Below, in pieces: positions 29,479-40,020 of a stretch of DNA of 64,000 nt (position 1 is its first letter; each line of letters starts with the position of its first letter). The position numbers were made by a program, and so were the translations under genes. Origin of the DNA: Membranipora membranacea (Eukaryota > Bryozoa > Gymnolaemata > Cheilostomatida > Membraniporidae); assembly GCA_914767715.1 (NCBI GenBank), contig OU612075.1, forward strand, positions 5,084,001 through 5,148,000, given 5' to 3'. The notes below the pieces were generated by a model. The model searched no databases. It was not told the origin of the DNA and saw nothing but the letters and a program-made list of their open reading frames with translations.

Positions 29479-30281
29479 TGATTTTTATTAGGACATTCCC
29501 TAGCCATATGATTTTCTGAGCCACATGTATAGCATGCTCGTTTTCTCTGCCTAGTATTTTGTACACTGGCGTTTGATCCGGCCAACTTTTCTATTATTTC
29601 CATTATTTTGGTCAGGATTTCTGTTTGTTTAGCTGTTTCACTACTGGTACTCTCAGTGATTTTAGCTTTGGGTCTATTTTGATAATCTCTACGCGTTGAG
29701 TGCATACCTACAGCATTACAGTCATAGTCATCTTCATTTTCAGAGTCAGAATTTTCTGAATAGCTTGTGACATTTATTTGCGGCCTTTGTCTGAGGTTAG
29801 AGCCAGCCTGAACATAATCATCTGAAGCCCGACATATTTCGGCTACAGTGTTGAGTTCTATTGTCATTAGGTGTCTCAATAACTGACGATTTTCTATGCA
29901 CCTACGTACATTTTCTATGGCGATATCTTCTTGATGTGCAGCGCCCATGTTTGGATATGCAATTCTTACTAATTTTAGAACTTCTACTCCTAGTGAGTGA
30001 AACTTTTGACCCTGTTCTTTTCTTACAGTGGACAATTTGTCACGTGCTTGTCTCTGTGTCAGACCAAACCTGGCTCTCAGGTTAACATAAATCGCTTCAA
30101 TGTTATCTCCTCTAGCACATTCTTGAGCTTGTTTCTCAAGACATAATCTGATATTTAGATGGGCTGCCTGGGGATTCCAGTTATTGGCTTGGGCCACATC
30201 AGTGAATTTTTGAATGAATAATTCAATATCTTCACTTCCATCATACTTTGGCGGTTTAAAGTGGTCTCTCCCACCATTCAT
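29454..30281 (-). CDS. Gypsy gag with one zinc knuckle
   Basis: 275 codons. The N-terminal half has the Gag-like pattern around FKPPKYDGSEDIELFIQKF. A CCHC knuckle CYTCGSENHMAREC (C-x2-C-x4-H-x4-C) is at about residues 248-261, the usual nucleic-acid-binding motif near the C-terminus. The frame is intact. It is expected to form the particle that packages the element RNA. Confidence 0.92.
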   Translation of the reverse strand: MNGGRDHFKPPKYDGSEDIELFIQKFTDVAQANNWNPQAAHLNIRLCLEKQAQECARGDNIEAIYVNLRARFGLTQRQARDKLSTVRKEQGQKFHSLGVEVLKLVRIAYPNMGAAHQEDIAIENVRRCIENRQLLRHLMTIELNTVAEICRASDDYVQAGSNLRQRPQINVTSYSENSDSENEDDYDCNAVGMHSTRRDYQNRPKAKITESTSSETAKQTEILTKIMEIIEKLAGSNASVQNTRQRKRACYTCGSENHMARECPNKNQGNTTGSQ

Positions 30282-30714
30282 CTGCCTGAACGTATTTTTA
30301 CGGCATTTGCTAGACGGTCTGCTTCATCAGCCGGCTGTTGCCTGGCAGCATTACCTCTGTTTGCCATAATTTTTTTTTTGTATGTAGTATTGATAATTTG
30401 CAACGTTGATATACCTCTTCGTCGTCTACTATTCTAGTAGCGCTGCGAGAGCTTGTATATTTTTAATAATTTGAAATGTTGATATACCTCTTTGCGGTCT
30501 ACTATTTTAGTAGCGCTGTCAGAGTTTGTATATTATTAATAGACTAAGAAAAAATAAATGTGCCCAAAAATTTCTTGAAATAGTTATTTTCTCTGGTCTG
30601 GTCACTACAGAAGTTCTCTGGTCTACAGTTTAGTAGAGCTGTGAGCGCAATGACATTCTTAGACCAAGAAAAGACTTTTCACTAAATTTCCAAATTACCT
30701 GCTTTACGCATCCA
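30282..30714 (-). other. Gypsy 5' leader with imperfect tandem repeats
   Basis: Between primer site and gag. Two units of about 75 bp (about 30390-30545) share GTTGATATACCTCTT and a self-complementary CTACTATTCTAGTAG; a third, weaker relative (TCTACAGTTTAGTAGAGCTG) is near 30620. Repeated hairpins in a leader could take part in packaging or translation, but that is inference. Confidence 0.65.
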
Positions 30715-30731
30715 TCCCACTTCTGACACCA
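30715..30731 (-). other. Primer binding site
   Basis: On the minus strand TGGTGTCAGAAGTGGGA begins one base after the 5' LTR. The leading TGG matches the complement of a tRNA CCA end. The tRNA used was not identified. Confidence 0.75.
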
Positions 30732-30732
30732 G

Positions 30733-31208
30733 TGTCGGGAAATTCTATCTTGTCAGGATAGCCAGCATGGGCTTGGCTTTAATAAGTCCCGATATCCAAC
30801 TTGTTCGGATGAACGCGTAAAGCCTAACGGCAACCTGCCAGTCGAAAAGTCTGTTTAAATCAAGGCTACCAGCCAGGCATAAAAATGTGTGGTTTATCAA
30901 CTATACTATGATTTTATTGTGTACTAACTATCTAACTAAAACTAACAGAGTTACAAAGATTTAATGTATAAATCAGTAAAAAATGATCGGTGCGTTTAGT
31001 CTCGTCCGCTAGCAAACATGAAGTGTCGATAAGCAGGCTAGAGTAACACTTGTGAAACCAATGATTCATAGGAAGTTTAAATACAGTCAAGGCATTAATT
31101 GTTATGGACAAATGATTATTATAAAAGGCAAGACATATGAATTTGAATGCATGAATAATAGCTTCAGTATATAATACATATAGCAGTCAAAGACTGAAAT
31201 TCCCCACA
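30733..31208 (-). repeat. 5' LTR (right side in plus coordinates)
   Basis: 476 bp with the same TG...CA ends and sequence as the copy at 24113-24588. It should contain the element promoter, transcribing toward lower coordinates. Confidence 0.95.
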
Positions 31209-32224
31209 GTTGGGTAACTCCAAGGTAATATGTGATGACTATTAGAATTTGGCTAAATTATTCGATACAACAGCTATATATACTTGACTATGCACTATGT
31301 TGTGGTGGTGGAGATAGTTACACTGAGTTCACGAGGCTGTTTGAGTTAGGCGTTGGTTGTGGATAACCATTATTATACTTCCGCCGCTCAGTTCATTAAA
31401 GTCAATTTGGGCAATTCTTAGGGTAAGAAGTTGTCTTCTCTCATTGTTGAAATTTGGTGGCTCATCATTTACAAAATAAAGTTATCACTCCATGCATTTT
31501 ATTTATTGTGAGAAAATTCCCATTACATGGCAGCAGGTCTCAAGCTTAACTTTAAAATCCTGTTAGTATTAATAACATAATAACATGTTCAAGTTGTACC
31601 ATATGACTGCAGCTTTCTAGATAAGAACTATTTGCGATGTCAAGAGCAATTTTACATCAGTTTGCATTAAAATGGCTCAATTTTCATGTGTGTTCAATGT
31701 GTTGAGCATGGAATGCTATCTATGTAAAACATTTAAGTATCAAGCAGTTGTCTAGACTGCTTCACAGAGTAAAGGAATACAGAGTAATTTTTTCAACAAT
31801 AGTTAAGGCTAAGAGTTTTTTACTCCTTGGTCATGGTACCTGCAAGCTTTGTGTCAAGGGGAAAATTATGTGAAGATTGATGCCAAAAACTCCTTTCATC
31901 TATTTGTCACAATTATAGGGTTCTGGAGCATGAACTGATTTCAAAGTTTTTGATTGCAGTAAAGAATAGAATATGCAGGCTCTCCCGTAAAAATTTCCTT
32001 CTGTACAGCCTTACTCTACGATTAGATTTGACACGTTTTATGCTTAAATTACACCCGTAACTATCTTAGTTAAATTAGTGAGGTAGGTAGCTAGGTAAGC
32101 AGTATGGCGACTGTTTTAATAATAGGAATAACTTTTATAATGTTGGAATGATGCTGCCACCAAGTTCCCTTGGTCTGTGCAATTGTTGAACCTTAAATTT
32201 ATCGAAAGGGCCTCATGTCAAATA
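31209..32224. other. Intergenic, with a LINE fragment at about 31300-31400
   Basis: GTGGTGGAGATAGTTACA...GAGTTCACGAGGCT resembles the LINE relic at 10502 onward (GTGATGGAGATAGTTATGC). Nothing else recognised. Confidence 0.5.
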
Positions 32225-32405
32225 AATAGCTGCAGTCCATCGACTTCTGGACTTTGGTTGGCACCAAGGTGCGCTCCGATCTGCCTGAAAACAGAGAGCA
32301 ACCTGGCACAGATATTGCGGCCTTGCCACTAAGGTAACGAATTTCACTGCCCATGCTCAGGGATGTGGCTTGTGACAAGACATCTGATATAAATAAACCT
32401 TTGAT
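32225..32405 (+). mobile_element. SINE body, 5' truncated, copy 3
   Basis: Lacks tRNA boxes but has the shared body: AAGGTGCGCTCCGATCTGCC, CAGAGAGCAACC, ATTGCGGCCTTG and GGATGTGGCTTGTGAC, ending TTTGATTTTA. Confidence 0.7.
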
Positions 32406-32494
32406 TTTAATCTGATGCAGATTTTATAAGAAGCAACAAGTCTTGAGACACAATCACTATGGTTCCATGCTTCGATTTTGTGGTTCACTCCAAT

Positions 32495-32710
32495 TTCGAA
32501 TGGTTAGAATCCAGTGGACTCTAACCATTCCTATGATGGTAAAAACATGAAAAACATCTGCCGCGGCCGGGACTTGAACCCCGGTCTCCCGCGTCTAATC
32601 CCTTTGAGCGCATTGTGTGCAAGCATCCCTTTGAGGGCATTGTGTGCAAGCATCCCTTTGAGGGCATTGTGCCATGCCACGCCCGGCGCCAATTAGGAAA
32701 TGGGTCCAAT
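32495..32710 (-). repeat. Hairpin plus tRNA-like B box and 27-bp tandem repeat
   Basis: GAATGGTTAGA and TCTAACCATTC form a hairpin at 32499-32529. On the minus strand a B-box-like GGGTTCAAGTCCCGGCC lies at about 32570-32590. Then 2.5 copies of a 27-bp unit containing CATCCCTTTGAGGGCATTGTG occur at 32607-32672. Probably a tRNA-derived repeat; no complete tRNA fold is seen. Confidence 0.6.
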
Positions 32711-32718
32711 TAAAGTTG

Positions 32719-33077
32719 TGGCTACACACGCCGTATTTTCCACAGGATTGGGGCATCTTTAGCTCTGCCAGTTACATAGGATAGCTAGGTTAGCTCTGCC
32801 AGATGCCTCAGATGGGCTAACCAACTTGTTGGTTCTATCCGTAGCCGTAGCCAGCTATTCCTTTGTTATTTGTGAAAGAGGAGGGCTTAATTAAATTACT
32901 AAATAGTGATTGGTTTAATTCATTCAAGTTGAACAATAGGAAGGCAAAGCAGACCCAAATTGTATTGCAATTGAAAGGGATAGGTCTAGCTATTAATAGG
33001 CGTGTGTAGCACCTTGCCCAATCCGTAGCCTTACTAAAAGTTTCCCAATCCTATGGATAGTACGGCGTGTGTAGCCA
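32719..33077. mobile_element. TIR element, TGGCTACACACGCCGTA family
   Basis: 359 bp; ends TGGCTACACACGCCGTA and TACGGCGTGTGTAGCCA are inverted repeats that continue into CAGGATTGGG and CCCAATCCTA. No open frame and no clear target duplication. Confidence 0.8.
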
Positions 33078-35167
33078 GAGCTTAACACGGTATGATTATC
33101 CTCAGGTTTTGATATTACATTGCCTTTAAATCCTTTGGAATAGATAAACAAGGCACAACAGTAACACTAATTCTTCCACTGTAATGAAAGACAGAGAATG
33201 TAATACAACTTTTTGTTTACAAATGAGGTTTTCTTGAGGGATTAGAAAATTCACTCTAAGAAAACAATGTCTGTTATTGCTCCAACAACAATACACTGAT
33301 ATCTTCATCCAGCTTAGGCCTCAATTGCTCCAATGCACTGCGTGAAGAAATGCTTGAAAGTTTTGTTTGGAGGCCAGCTCAGATTTGTTGTTTATGGAGG
33401 CAGCCCACCTGTGTGGCTAACTGAATCCTCAAAAGTGACAACATTATAACTTGCTGCAGTATAGATGCAGCCCCAGGGCAAGATTTTGAAAAAAAGCGCA
33501 AATGCAACCATAACATAAATACTGTCATTGGTCCTGTCCTTTTTTTGGTTATTTCAGGAATTCAATTCCTAAATGGTGAAAAATATACCAAGGTCGACCA
33601 TACAAATACTAGCTCACTGACTATACAGCAAAATATTTCAAAAAGAATATTATGTGTGTTATGAGGGGTGAGCCCTCCAGACACACGGTTATCATAATCC
33701 TATACGCATCCAGCATCATTATATCATTGTTTTTCAATGATAAAAACATTGGGATATGATTAAATACCATAGAAGATCAACTCAGCAATACACACTCGTG
33801 TAAAATTTAACCTCAAATATTTGGGTGTATTTTAAAAATGCTATTCTTGGACAGTATCCATTGGAGCTGGCAACATCTTTGCAGCATCCCACTCAGACTT
33901 GTATTGCTGTAAAATAGGCAAAATCTAGTTCATAGGAAATCTGAATTGATGAAAAAGCCAAATCCATGCCATGTTTCGGAATATAGAAGCATATTGAGTG
34001 AGGATGGTATAGCATAACCACCTCTCCCCCGAGCACTCTCTACTTGGCTGTGTAATATCTCCTGGACGAAGGTTATCCCGGCTAGCCAAGAGTAAAGTGA
34101 CCTTGTATAATTTTTAGAAGCATGGACCATGGTTGGTTGAGTAAAGAGAGTGTCAATAACTGAATGTTGAGAAGGTGTCATGGTCGATTGCAAAAATGTA
34201 AATACATTAGCAGCCAGCCAGTAGAGCCTACTGATTCAAAATAATATGATATGGTATTTTAGATGCAATAAAGTTGGTATAAAAAGACGGGGCACACTCA
34301 TTATAAGCCAATTTTTTTTATCAGATCTGGGGCTTAGAGCTTGTGATACTGGCTGGAAAATGTATTTGGTCTGAGAAGGAATTACAAAATATCTAGCTCT
34401 GCATATATCACTCAAAAAATCTCTCGAGGTAAAAGTGCATATTAGACTGTAAAAAGTGCAATACACCAAGACAAAAAAGATTATCGAGTCATATTTATAT
34501 TCTGGAAATGTCTATGTAGAATAGTGAAGATTAATTAATTTGAGCTATATAGTCATTCTGATAGAATTTGATGGGTGGCTGCCAAACTGTCCCCACAATC
34601 TACACTGAAAACTTAGTAACCAACAGAACTATTATTTTGTTTAAATTCACTATATAGCATCACCGTTGTCATTTGTAAATTGCTCAACTCCTTTGATAAA
34701 AGGCAATTGAAGTTTGTTTGAAACTGTACACAATGGCATAGAAACTACAAGTATATAGGCTCTTTGCACTGCATTGCACAACAATACCACGGCACTGATG
34801 GCTGAAATAGACACCATAGTGAAAAAGTAAATTGCATTTTAAAATGTGTTAAAAAATTATTTCAAACATGCCCACAGACGCATATTTAGATAATGTGATG
34901 AACTGATGCTCCCAAACAAACCAGATCTCTGTGACTTACCATGTCAAAATGTAACTCTGCCCAAACAGAAAAACATGAACTTGAAGATTTTTTGTCAGAT
35001 TTTGAGTTTTTTGGGGAAAAAAATAAATGAATAGTTAACTGACTGACTAACAATTCAGTTGACCAAATGTGGTTATTCTGAATTAAAAACTGTAGAAAGG
35101 AGATGGCTTTTGAAAAGTAAGGAGGAGATAACTACAACTGAGCATTTTTGAATATGAATAACTGAGC
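33078..35167. other. Intergenic, nothing recognised
   Basis: Short open frames on the minus strand (for example 33930-34193 and 34236-34469) show no known domain, no splice context and AT-rich composition. No RNA gene or strong inverted repeat was seen. Confidence 0.45.
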
Positions 35168-35372
35168 GATGAGGGCCTTTATGGATGATATTACAATATT
35201 ACAATTATCACTAGACAAAGCTCAGGTTTAAGCTTTGATTGATAAACTGCATGAGTTGAAAGAAGGCTGCTCAATGCGATTCAAACCTAGCAAAATCCAG
35301 TGACAGTCTTTGTGTCAAGTTAAACCTGTACAAAATACCTACTTTGTAGGCTCTGCGTGTTTACCATAGAGT
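35168..35372 (+). mobile_element. LINE RT fragment, same family as 9195-10860
   Basis: GATGAGGGCCTTTATGGATG, AAAGCTCAGG and TTCAAACCTAGCAAAATCC match the FIDD...YKPSKS region at 10588-10730, with stops and frameshifts. Confidence 0.75.
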
Positions 35373-35374
35373 TA

Positions 35375-35441
35375 TTATAAGCTCTAGAGTGGACAATGCA
35401 GTGCTAAAAACGTCCTACTTAATTATTGCGAAATCCATGAC
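35375..35441 (+). mobile_element. Truncated end of the CATAGAG transposon family
   Basis: Starts CATAGAGTTATTATAAGCTC and follows the left end of the 16452-18249 element to AAATCCATGAC, then stops where the next repeat begins. Confidence 0.85.
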
Positions 35442-36778
35442 ACAAAGACTTTGACTTTGAGGTCCCCTACGGCAGACGAGCTGCCCAGGGGAGAAAATAA
35501 TGTCAGATGGCGCAGCTCGGCTAGAGGCAATTTACATGTGGCGCAGCTCGGCTAGAGGCGATTTATGTGTGGCGCAGCTCGGCTAGTTTCAAAATTTGTT
35601 ATCAAGAGCACATGATTCCCAATTTTGATAGACTTGTAAATATTTGCTCATCTGTCGGAACTGATAAATGAGCGGGAATTTATCACAGCTCTATTGTTCA
35701 AGATCTAGCTGAAAAAGCAAGAGGACTATTTTACATAAGTTGAACTAGGAGTGGCAGTCACAGTCAGTGTTTGAGAAGTTGCTTGACTTTCCCTACCTAT
35801 GATATGGCTGTATAAGTATAGTATAGTATTCTCCACAATAAGGTATGAAAGTTATATTATTAAGGTAGTGATTAAGTATCATTATCATCATGTGAAGGAA
35901 TGATTGGATTGGATGATCATTTAAATAGGGCTACTGTACTTGTACTACATTAGCTTAACCTACTTCTCTCTTCTACCAAGGAGTATCAGCTTCCCTGGTT
36001 GCTCCTTGCTTCTACCACTCACATCATTGCATTTTCTTATTTTGGTTGGTTTGGGCTTTATCGTGTGGGTGCACAACCAAAGCAATGGGCTTTAGAGCTC
36101 ATCAAGTTACTTTGTTTAAAGTTTGACTGTGATTGATGTGTCAGTAATCTGTCCAAATAACATTTTTGTATGTTTACATGTTTTATTTTACAGCCTGTAT
36201 GATTATGAAGGAGCAGTTTAGAGATTAACCAGAGATAAGCCATAGGAATCCTATGCAATCATCACTAGACTGACTTAATCTTTGATCCCGTATAAACCTC
36301 AACATGTATCAGGATTGCATTGGTAAGACCAAGGAGTTAGAGGGAACTCCTTGGTAAGACAGTGGCTGGTTCACTTAGCCGGATTTAAGATGCTGAGACT
36401 TCGCCAAGTAAAAGTATTTTCCAATGAACGACTAGAGATCCATGAGATTTTATACACAATAATAATGCCATAGCACAGCTCATCGCCTAGTCTTTCAACA
36501 TCTAACTGTAAGTTGTAGATGATAAATCAATGTCAAGCATGCAACTTCAGTTAGTATCCAATGCTGTTGATAGTGATACCTAGGGAGTTTTTGCGGTATC
36601 AATTAGATGAACAAACTTCATCAGGGTGCTTGGTCACTGGGTGCAGGCCCCAGAGAACTGAGAAGAAGGTTCATTGCGTAAGGCAGTCCTCGCACCCTGC
36701 TATACTCTGCTTAAATCTATCAATAATAACCAAATCAAATGATTCACAGTGTTTTGTGCTGATCATTTTTATTTTCAG

Positions 36779-36892
36779 GTACATTGAATATAATATGTAT
36801 AACGGCCACAGGTACTCTGGCTCGTAGTCACATTGTCCCAACTTTTTGGGGTCAAACCAAACGCGTATCCTTACTCCAACATTGGAGAGTGA
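36779..36892 (+). other. Exon-like stretch, unrecognised
   Basis: A good acceptor (TTTTTATTTTCAG) and donor (GTAAGT) bound 114 bp that is open in one frame (about 38 residues, containing TLNIICITATGTLARS). No partner exon or known domain was found, so its coding status is uncertain. Confidence 0.25.
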
Positions 36893-37672
36893 TAGTAAGT
36901 CCTTGGGTGAACAAAAGATATCAGGGAGTATGTATGATCAAGGAGTTGGGGACAAAATATGACATTTGTCCCTAACTCCCTGGTATGATTGTATCAGACA
37001 TATGAGTTGTCCTCTCAACTAAAATCAATCCTCCTCCCAAGGTAGTCTGGTCATTTAGCTCAATTAGACAATTCGTGCACAAATCGTTTACTCAGAATGC
37101 ATAGGTATTGTTCTATCTATGAGAGAGTGATTTGGGAACGAGACCTAAGTCGGGCACCTAAGCTGTTTTTTATTCAAAGAACTTTCAGTCACTGTTGACA
37201 AAATTCTCATCTATCTATGCGTTATTCTGTAGACTAAACAGCCAAGTCATATCATCCCTGCATGAATATAGATGGTAATACAGCTGTCACAAAAATGCGT
37301 CAAGTGAACTTTCTTAGGCATAGTATAATTATTATTGTGCTTAAATTACGTTACACAAAACAAATAACGAAAAAAGAAATAAAGGGACCAGTTATGTCAG
37401 CTCCTCAACAACAAACAAACATGGTATGTAAGAAGAAAAAATAAAAATCCGACCAGAGAGAAAACTTTGATAATAATTTGGTACCCACTTACAGATTACA
37501 GTTGTCAAGTCAGTTCACCGATGTATTTGTTGGAACTCCGATTGATTTGAATCAGCTTATCAGTGGCACTTTGGGCATTTACAATTCAAATGTGCTTGAC
37601 TGCTTGAGTTCCTAAACTGAAAACCTGACCCACAAGCAATAAAAAAAATCAATAGATACTAAGACCGAGGAG

Positions 37673-38131
37673 TTAGACTTCTGTAAAGAGGTCATCTGGG
37701 CTTCTTTGTGGCACTACGTTGCAGACTCGTATCTCATAGTTGATCGGCAAGTTGCGTGTCGGCATATTGATCATCCAGATGACTTTATTTCGAATAATAT
37801 TATGATAGACCACTGGGCCATAGGCTAGTTTAAATGTTGTTGTCATCACCTTGTCTTCAACCGTTCTGAAAAGGGAAAATTATAATAGGATCAATTAATG
37901 CAGAAACCAAATGAGTGCTCAACTGTGAAAAAAAGTTCATATTCCTGGGTTAGAGATAGAACTAAGAGGTCATTGAATGAAAGAATTGAATGTAATATGA
38001 AAGTCAAACATTGCTACATACCCAGACAGGTTTTGGAGTAGGACCATTGGGTCATAGATAGATAAGATAGTAGTCTGCTAGTGAGGGTGCTGCATCATCA
38101 TCAACATTCCACCAATTCTTTGACTCCCATT
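37673..38131 (-). pseudogene. Coding exon(s) of an unrecognised gene fragment
   Basis: On the minus strand, after the acceptor TTTTCAG, 37865 down to the TAA at 37673-37675 reads without interruption and looks coding (TVEDKVMTTTFKLAYGPVV, then VIWMINMPTRNLPINYE, then IRVCNVV). The preceding exon candidate (about 38131 to 38026, donor GTATGT) gives IYDPMVLLQNLSG in phase with it. Its upstream half (EWESKNWWNVDDDAAPS) is in another frame, with the change at a TATC microsatellite, so this may be a frameshifted exon or two exons. The family is not recognised. It may be a gene remnant carried by the surrounding repeat. Confidence 0.5.
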
Positions 38132-38345
38132 CACTGTAACAATGAGTGATTCAATGACAAAAATTAAATACATACATACATAGATTCTACAGATTGGTCC
38201 AGGAACTGTCTGTAGTGAAAGATCAAGGAGTGCTCCTAGCTAGTCCCTGCTGGTCCTTGGTAAGATAGATTGGTTGGTGACAATCAGAACAGTTCACCTG
38301 ACATACTCCTCTCCTCTGTATATATCTTTTCTAAGGTGGCTCTAT

Positions 38346-38734
38346 GCAGTGGCGTATATTAGCACTCACGGCCCTCAGATTTCTGTGAATGGCTGAATAG
38401 CTCAGTGTGTAGAGCGGCTGCCTAATAATCCCTGTTAATAAGATTGTTGTGGGTTCGAATCCCATCGAGGTCTGTTTTTTTTCAAATGGGTGCTTTATAA
38501 CTGGAGCATTTTTACCGTAATCTTCTACTGCTATTGAGTTGTTTTCTGAAAGTACCCAACAGCTCAGTGAGCTATTGAAATACCTCTCTGCTTGCACTAT
38601 TTTGCTACCGATATGCAAAAATTTCCTCCCACACCCTCCCCGCCACGCATACGGCGTGTGGATCGGGCTGTGCCCGATCATTATGGTCATCTCTAAAAAG
38701 TCAGTGAGTGAAATTTTTTAGAATATACGCCCCT
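38346..38734 (+). mobile_element. hAT-like MITE with internal tRNA-like module, copy 1
   Basis: 389 bp. Ends CAGTGGCGTATATT and AATATACGCCCCTG are inverted repeats, flanked on both sides by the 8-bp duplication GCTCTATG. Inside, at about 38389-38472, lies a tRNA-like stretch with TAGCTCAGTGTGTAGAGC (A box) and GGGTTCGAATCCCA (B box). No open frame worth noting. The 8-bp duplication and CAG...CTG ends fit the hAT superfamily. Confidence 0.9.
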
Positions 38735-39118
38735 GGCTCTATGTTGAGAATGTCTGATAGTGATAACATTAGAAAGGTCACCTTTCAGTGCTCAGGCCAG
38801 TGAGTGATGCTCTAACCTCAAAGTCAGGCCTAGGATCCAATTATCAGACTCAGCTATCAAGATGGTGCAGACTTAGTTGTTAACAATTATACCTCCAAAA
38901 CCCAAGTTGCCTCTAACTTTTTCCGACTGAGTCATGACAGACTATCAAATTCATGAGTTGTGTTCTCATGGCTTCAAAATTTGAAACTAGCCGAGCTGCG
39001 CCACACATAAATTGCCTCTAGCTGTGCTGCGCCACATGTAAATTGCATGTAGCCGAGCTGCGCCATTCTGAATTATTTTTACCACATGGCGCAGCTCGTC
39101 TGCCGTAGTCCTCGGAGC

Positions 39119-40020
39119 TTCAACAGTCAACACCAATGCGTTGTAAGCAAGTTTACTCTATCACTCCATCACTGACTATCACTGACTGAGAGTACAAAAC
39201 AAGTGAGACTAGCTAAGGGCACAGTCTAGGAAATAAGATTTTGAGTAGGAAGTTGTCTTTCCATGTAAGTCATTATGTTTTGTAGGCTGAGAGTGAGATT
39301 CAATATTGCTAATTCATAAAATCTGAATGGATTCATTATTAATGTGTGCAGACTAAATTTTGAAAAAGAAGACTTCTCAAGTAAACTGAAACTGAAACTG
39401 AAACTACAGTACATCAGTTGTATTCCTTAATCAGCTGTTCATTTGTTTTAGACAGACTTTTGTTCTTGGCCTAAAATAACAGGTGAGCACATTGTGATAA
39501 ATAATTGAATGCAATAACAAGGTGGTTCAAGTTAGCCCTTTGCTAAGGTTTAGACCAGCATGCAATATGCTGAGTTGCAAAGGATATTTACCAGATATAT
39601 GGCCATAGATAGATAGTGAGGAGTTTGTCAGTCAGTATGTCCAGGTGAGAGTATGATTGGAATGGATACCAATGGTGTGTGGTTAGTAAGTAACCTTGTT
39701 TAGGTCAATTAAGTGTGAGCTAGTTTAGAAAGTAATGGCTGTAAACTATCTGAATACAGTATCAATATGAGTAAAGTATAGATAGTATTTTTATTACTTC
39801 TACAGGATGTGTGTAAAAGTAATTCACTCTGATATCCTTTACGGCAACAACGCACACCAAACAAATAAACTGTGGTTGTTTAGTATTATTACTGTCAATA
39901 AACAAGCCGTTATTGATTTGATAAATGAGATATCTATTACTCCACACTACACCTGACTGTAGCCAATGATTGATAGTGATAATCTGTCAGCTCTACTTGT
40001 CTGTTTATAAGTGCAGTAAT
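39119..40020. other. Spacer upstream of the TRIM-like gene
   Basis: Contains a short GAAACT tandem repeat at 39386-39408. The promoter of the gene starting at 40021 should be here; no clear core element is seen. Confidence 0.45.

Larger units (their letters stand above)
24113..31208 (-). mobile_element. Ty3/Gypsy LTR retrotransposon, full length, minus strand
   Basis: 7096 bp bounded by two LTRs that read identical over 476 bp and flanked by GTTG on both sides (24109-24112 and 31209-31212), a 4-bp target duplication. The order protease, reverse transcriptase, RNase H, integrase is that of Ty3/Gypsy. A primer binding site and polypurine tract are in place. Gag and pro-pol overlap through a -1 frameshift signal. 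One single-base deletion inside RT splits pol, so this copy should not make a full Pol. No envelope-like frame is present. Confidence 0.95.
35455..39118. mobile_element. Possible 3.7-kb element with inverted ends and internal 31-bp repeats
   Basis: At 35458-35600 and, inverted, at 38975-39115 the same roughly 140-bp module occurs: CTACGGCAGACGAGCTGC, three units of about 31 bp around TGGCGCAGCTCGGCTAGAGG, then TAGTTTCAAAATTTG. Both copies have the same outer end, so they could be terminal repeats of one element. Two independent insertions are the alternative. The interior holds a hAT-like MITE (38346-38734) and minus-strand coding sequence (37673-38131). Confidence 0.45.

Noticed and set aside
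36561-36827. 88-codon plus-strand frame as a gene
   Set aside because: No recognised domain, no initiation context, lies within repeat-rich DNA; only the smaller exon-like stretch at 36779-36892 has splice-like borders.
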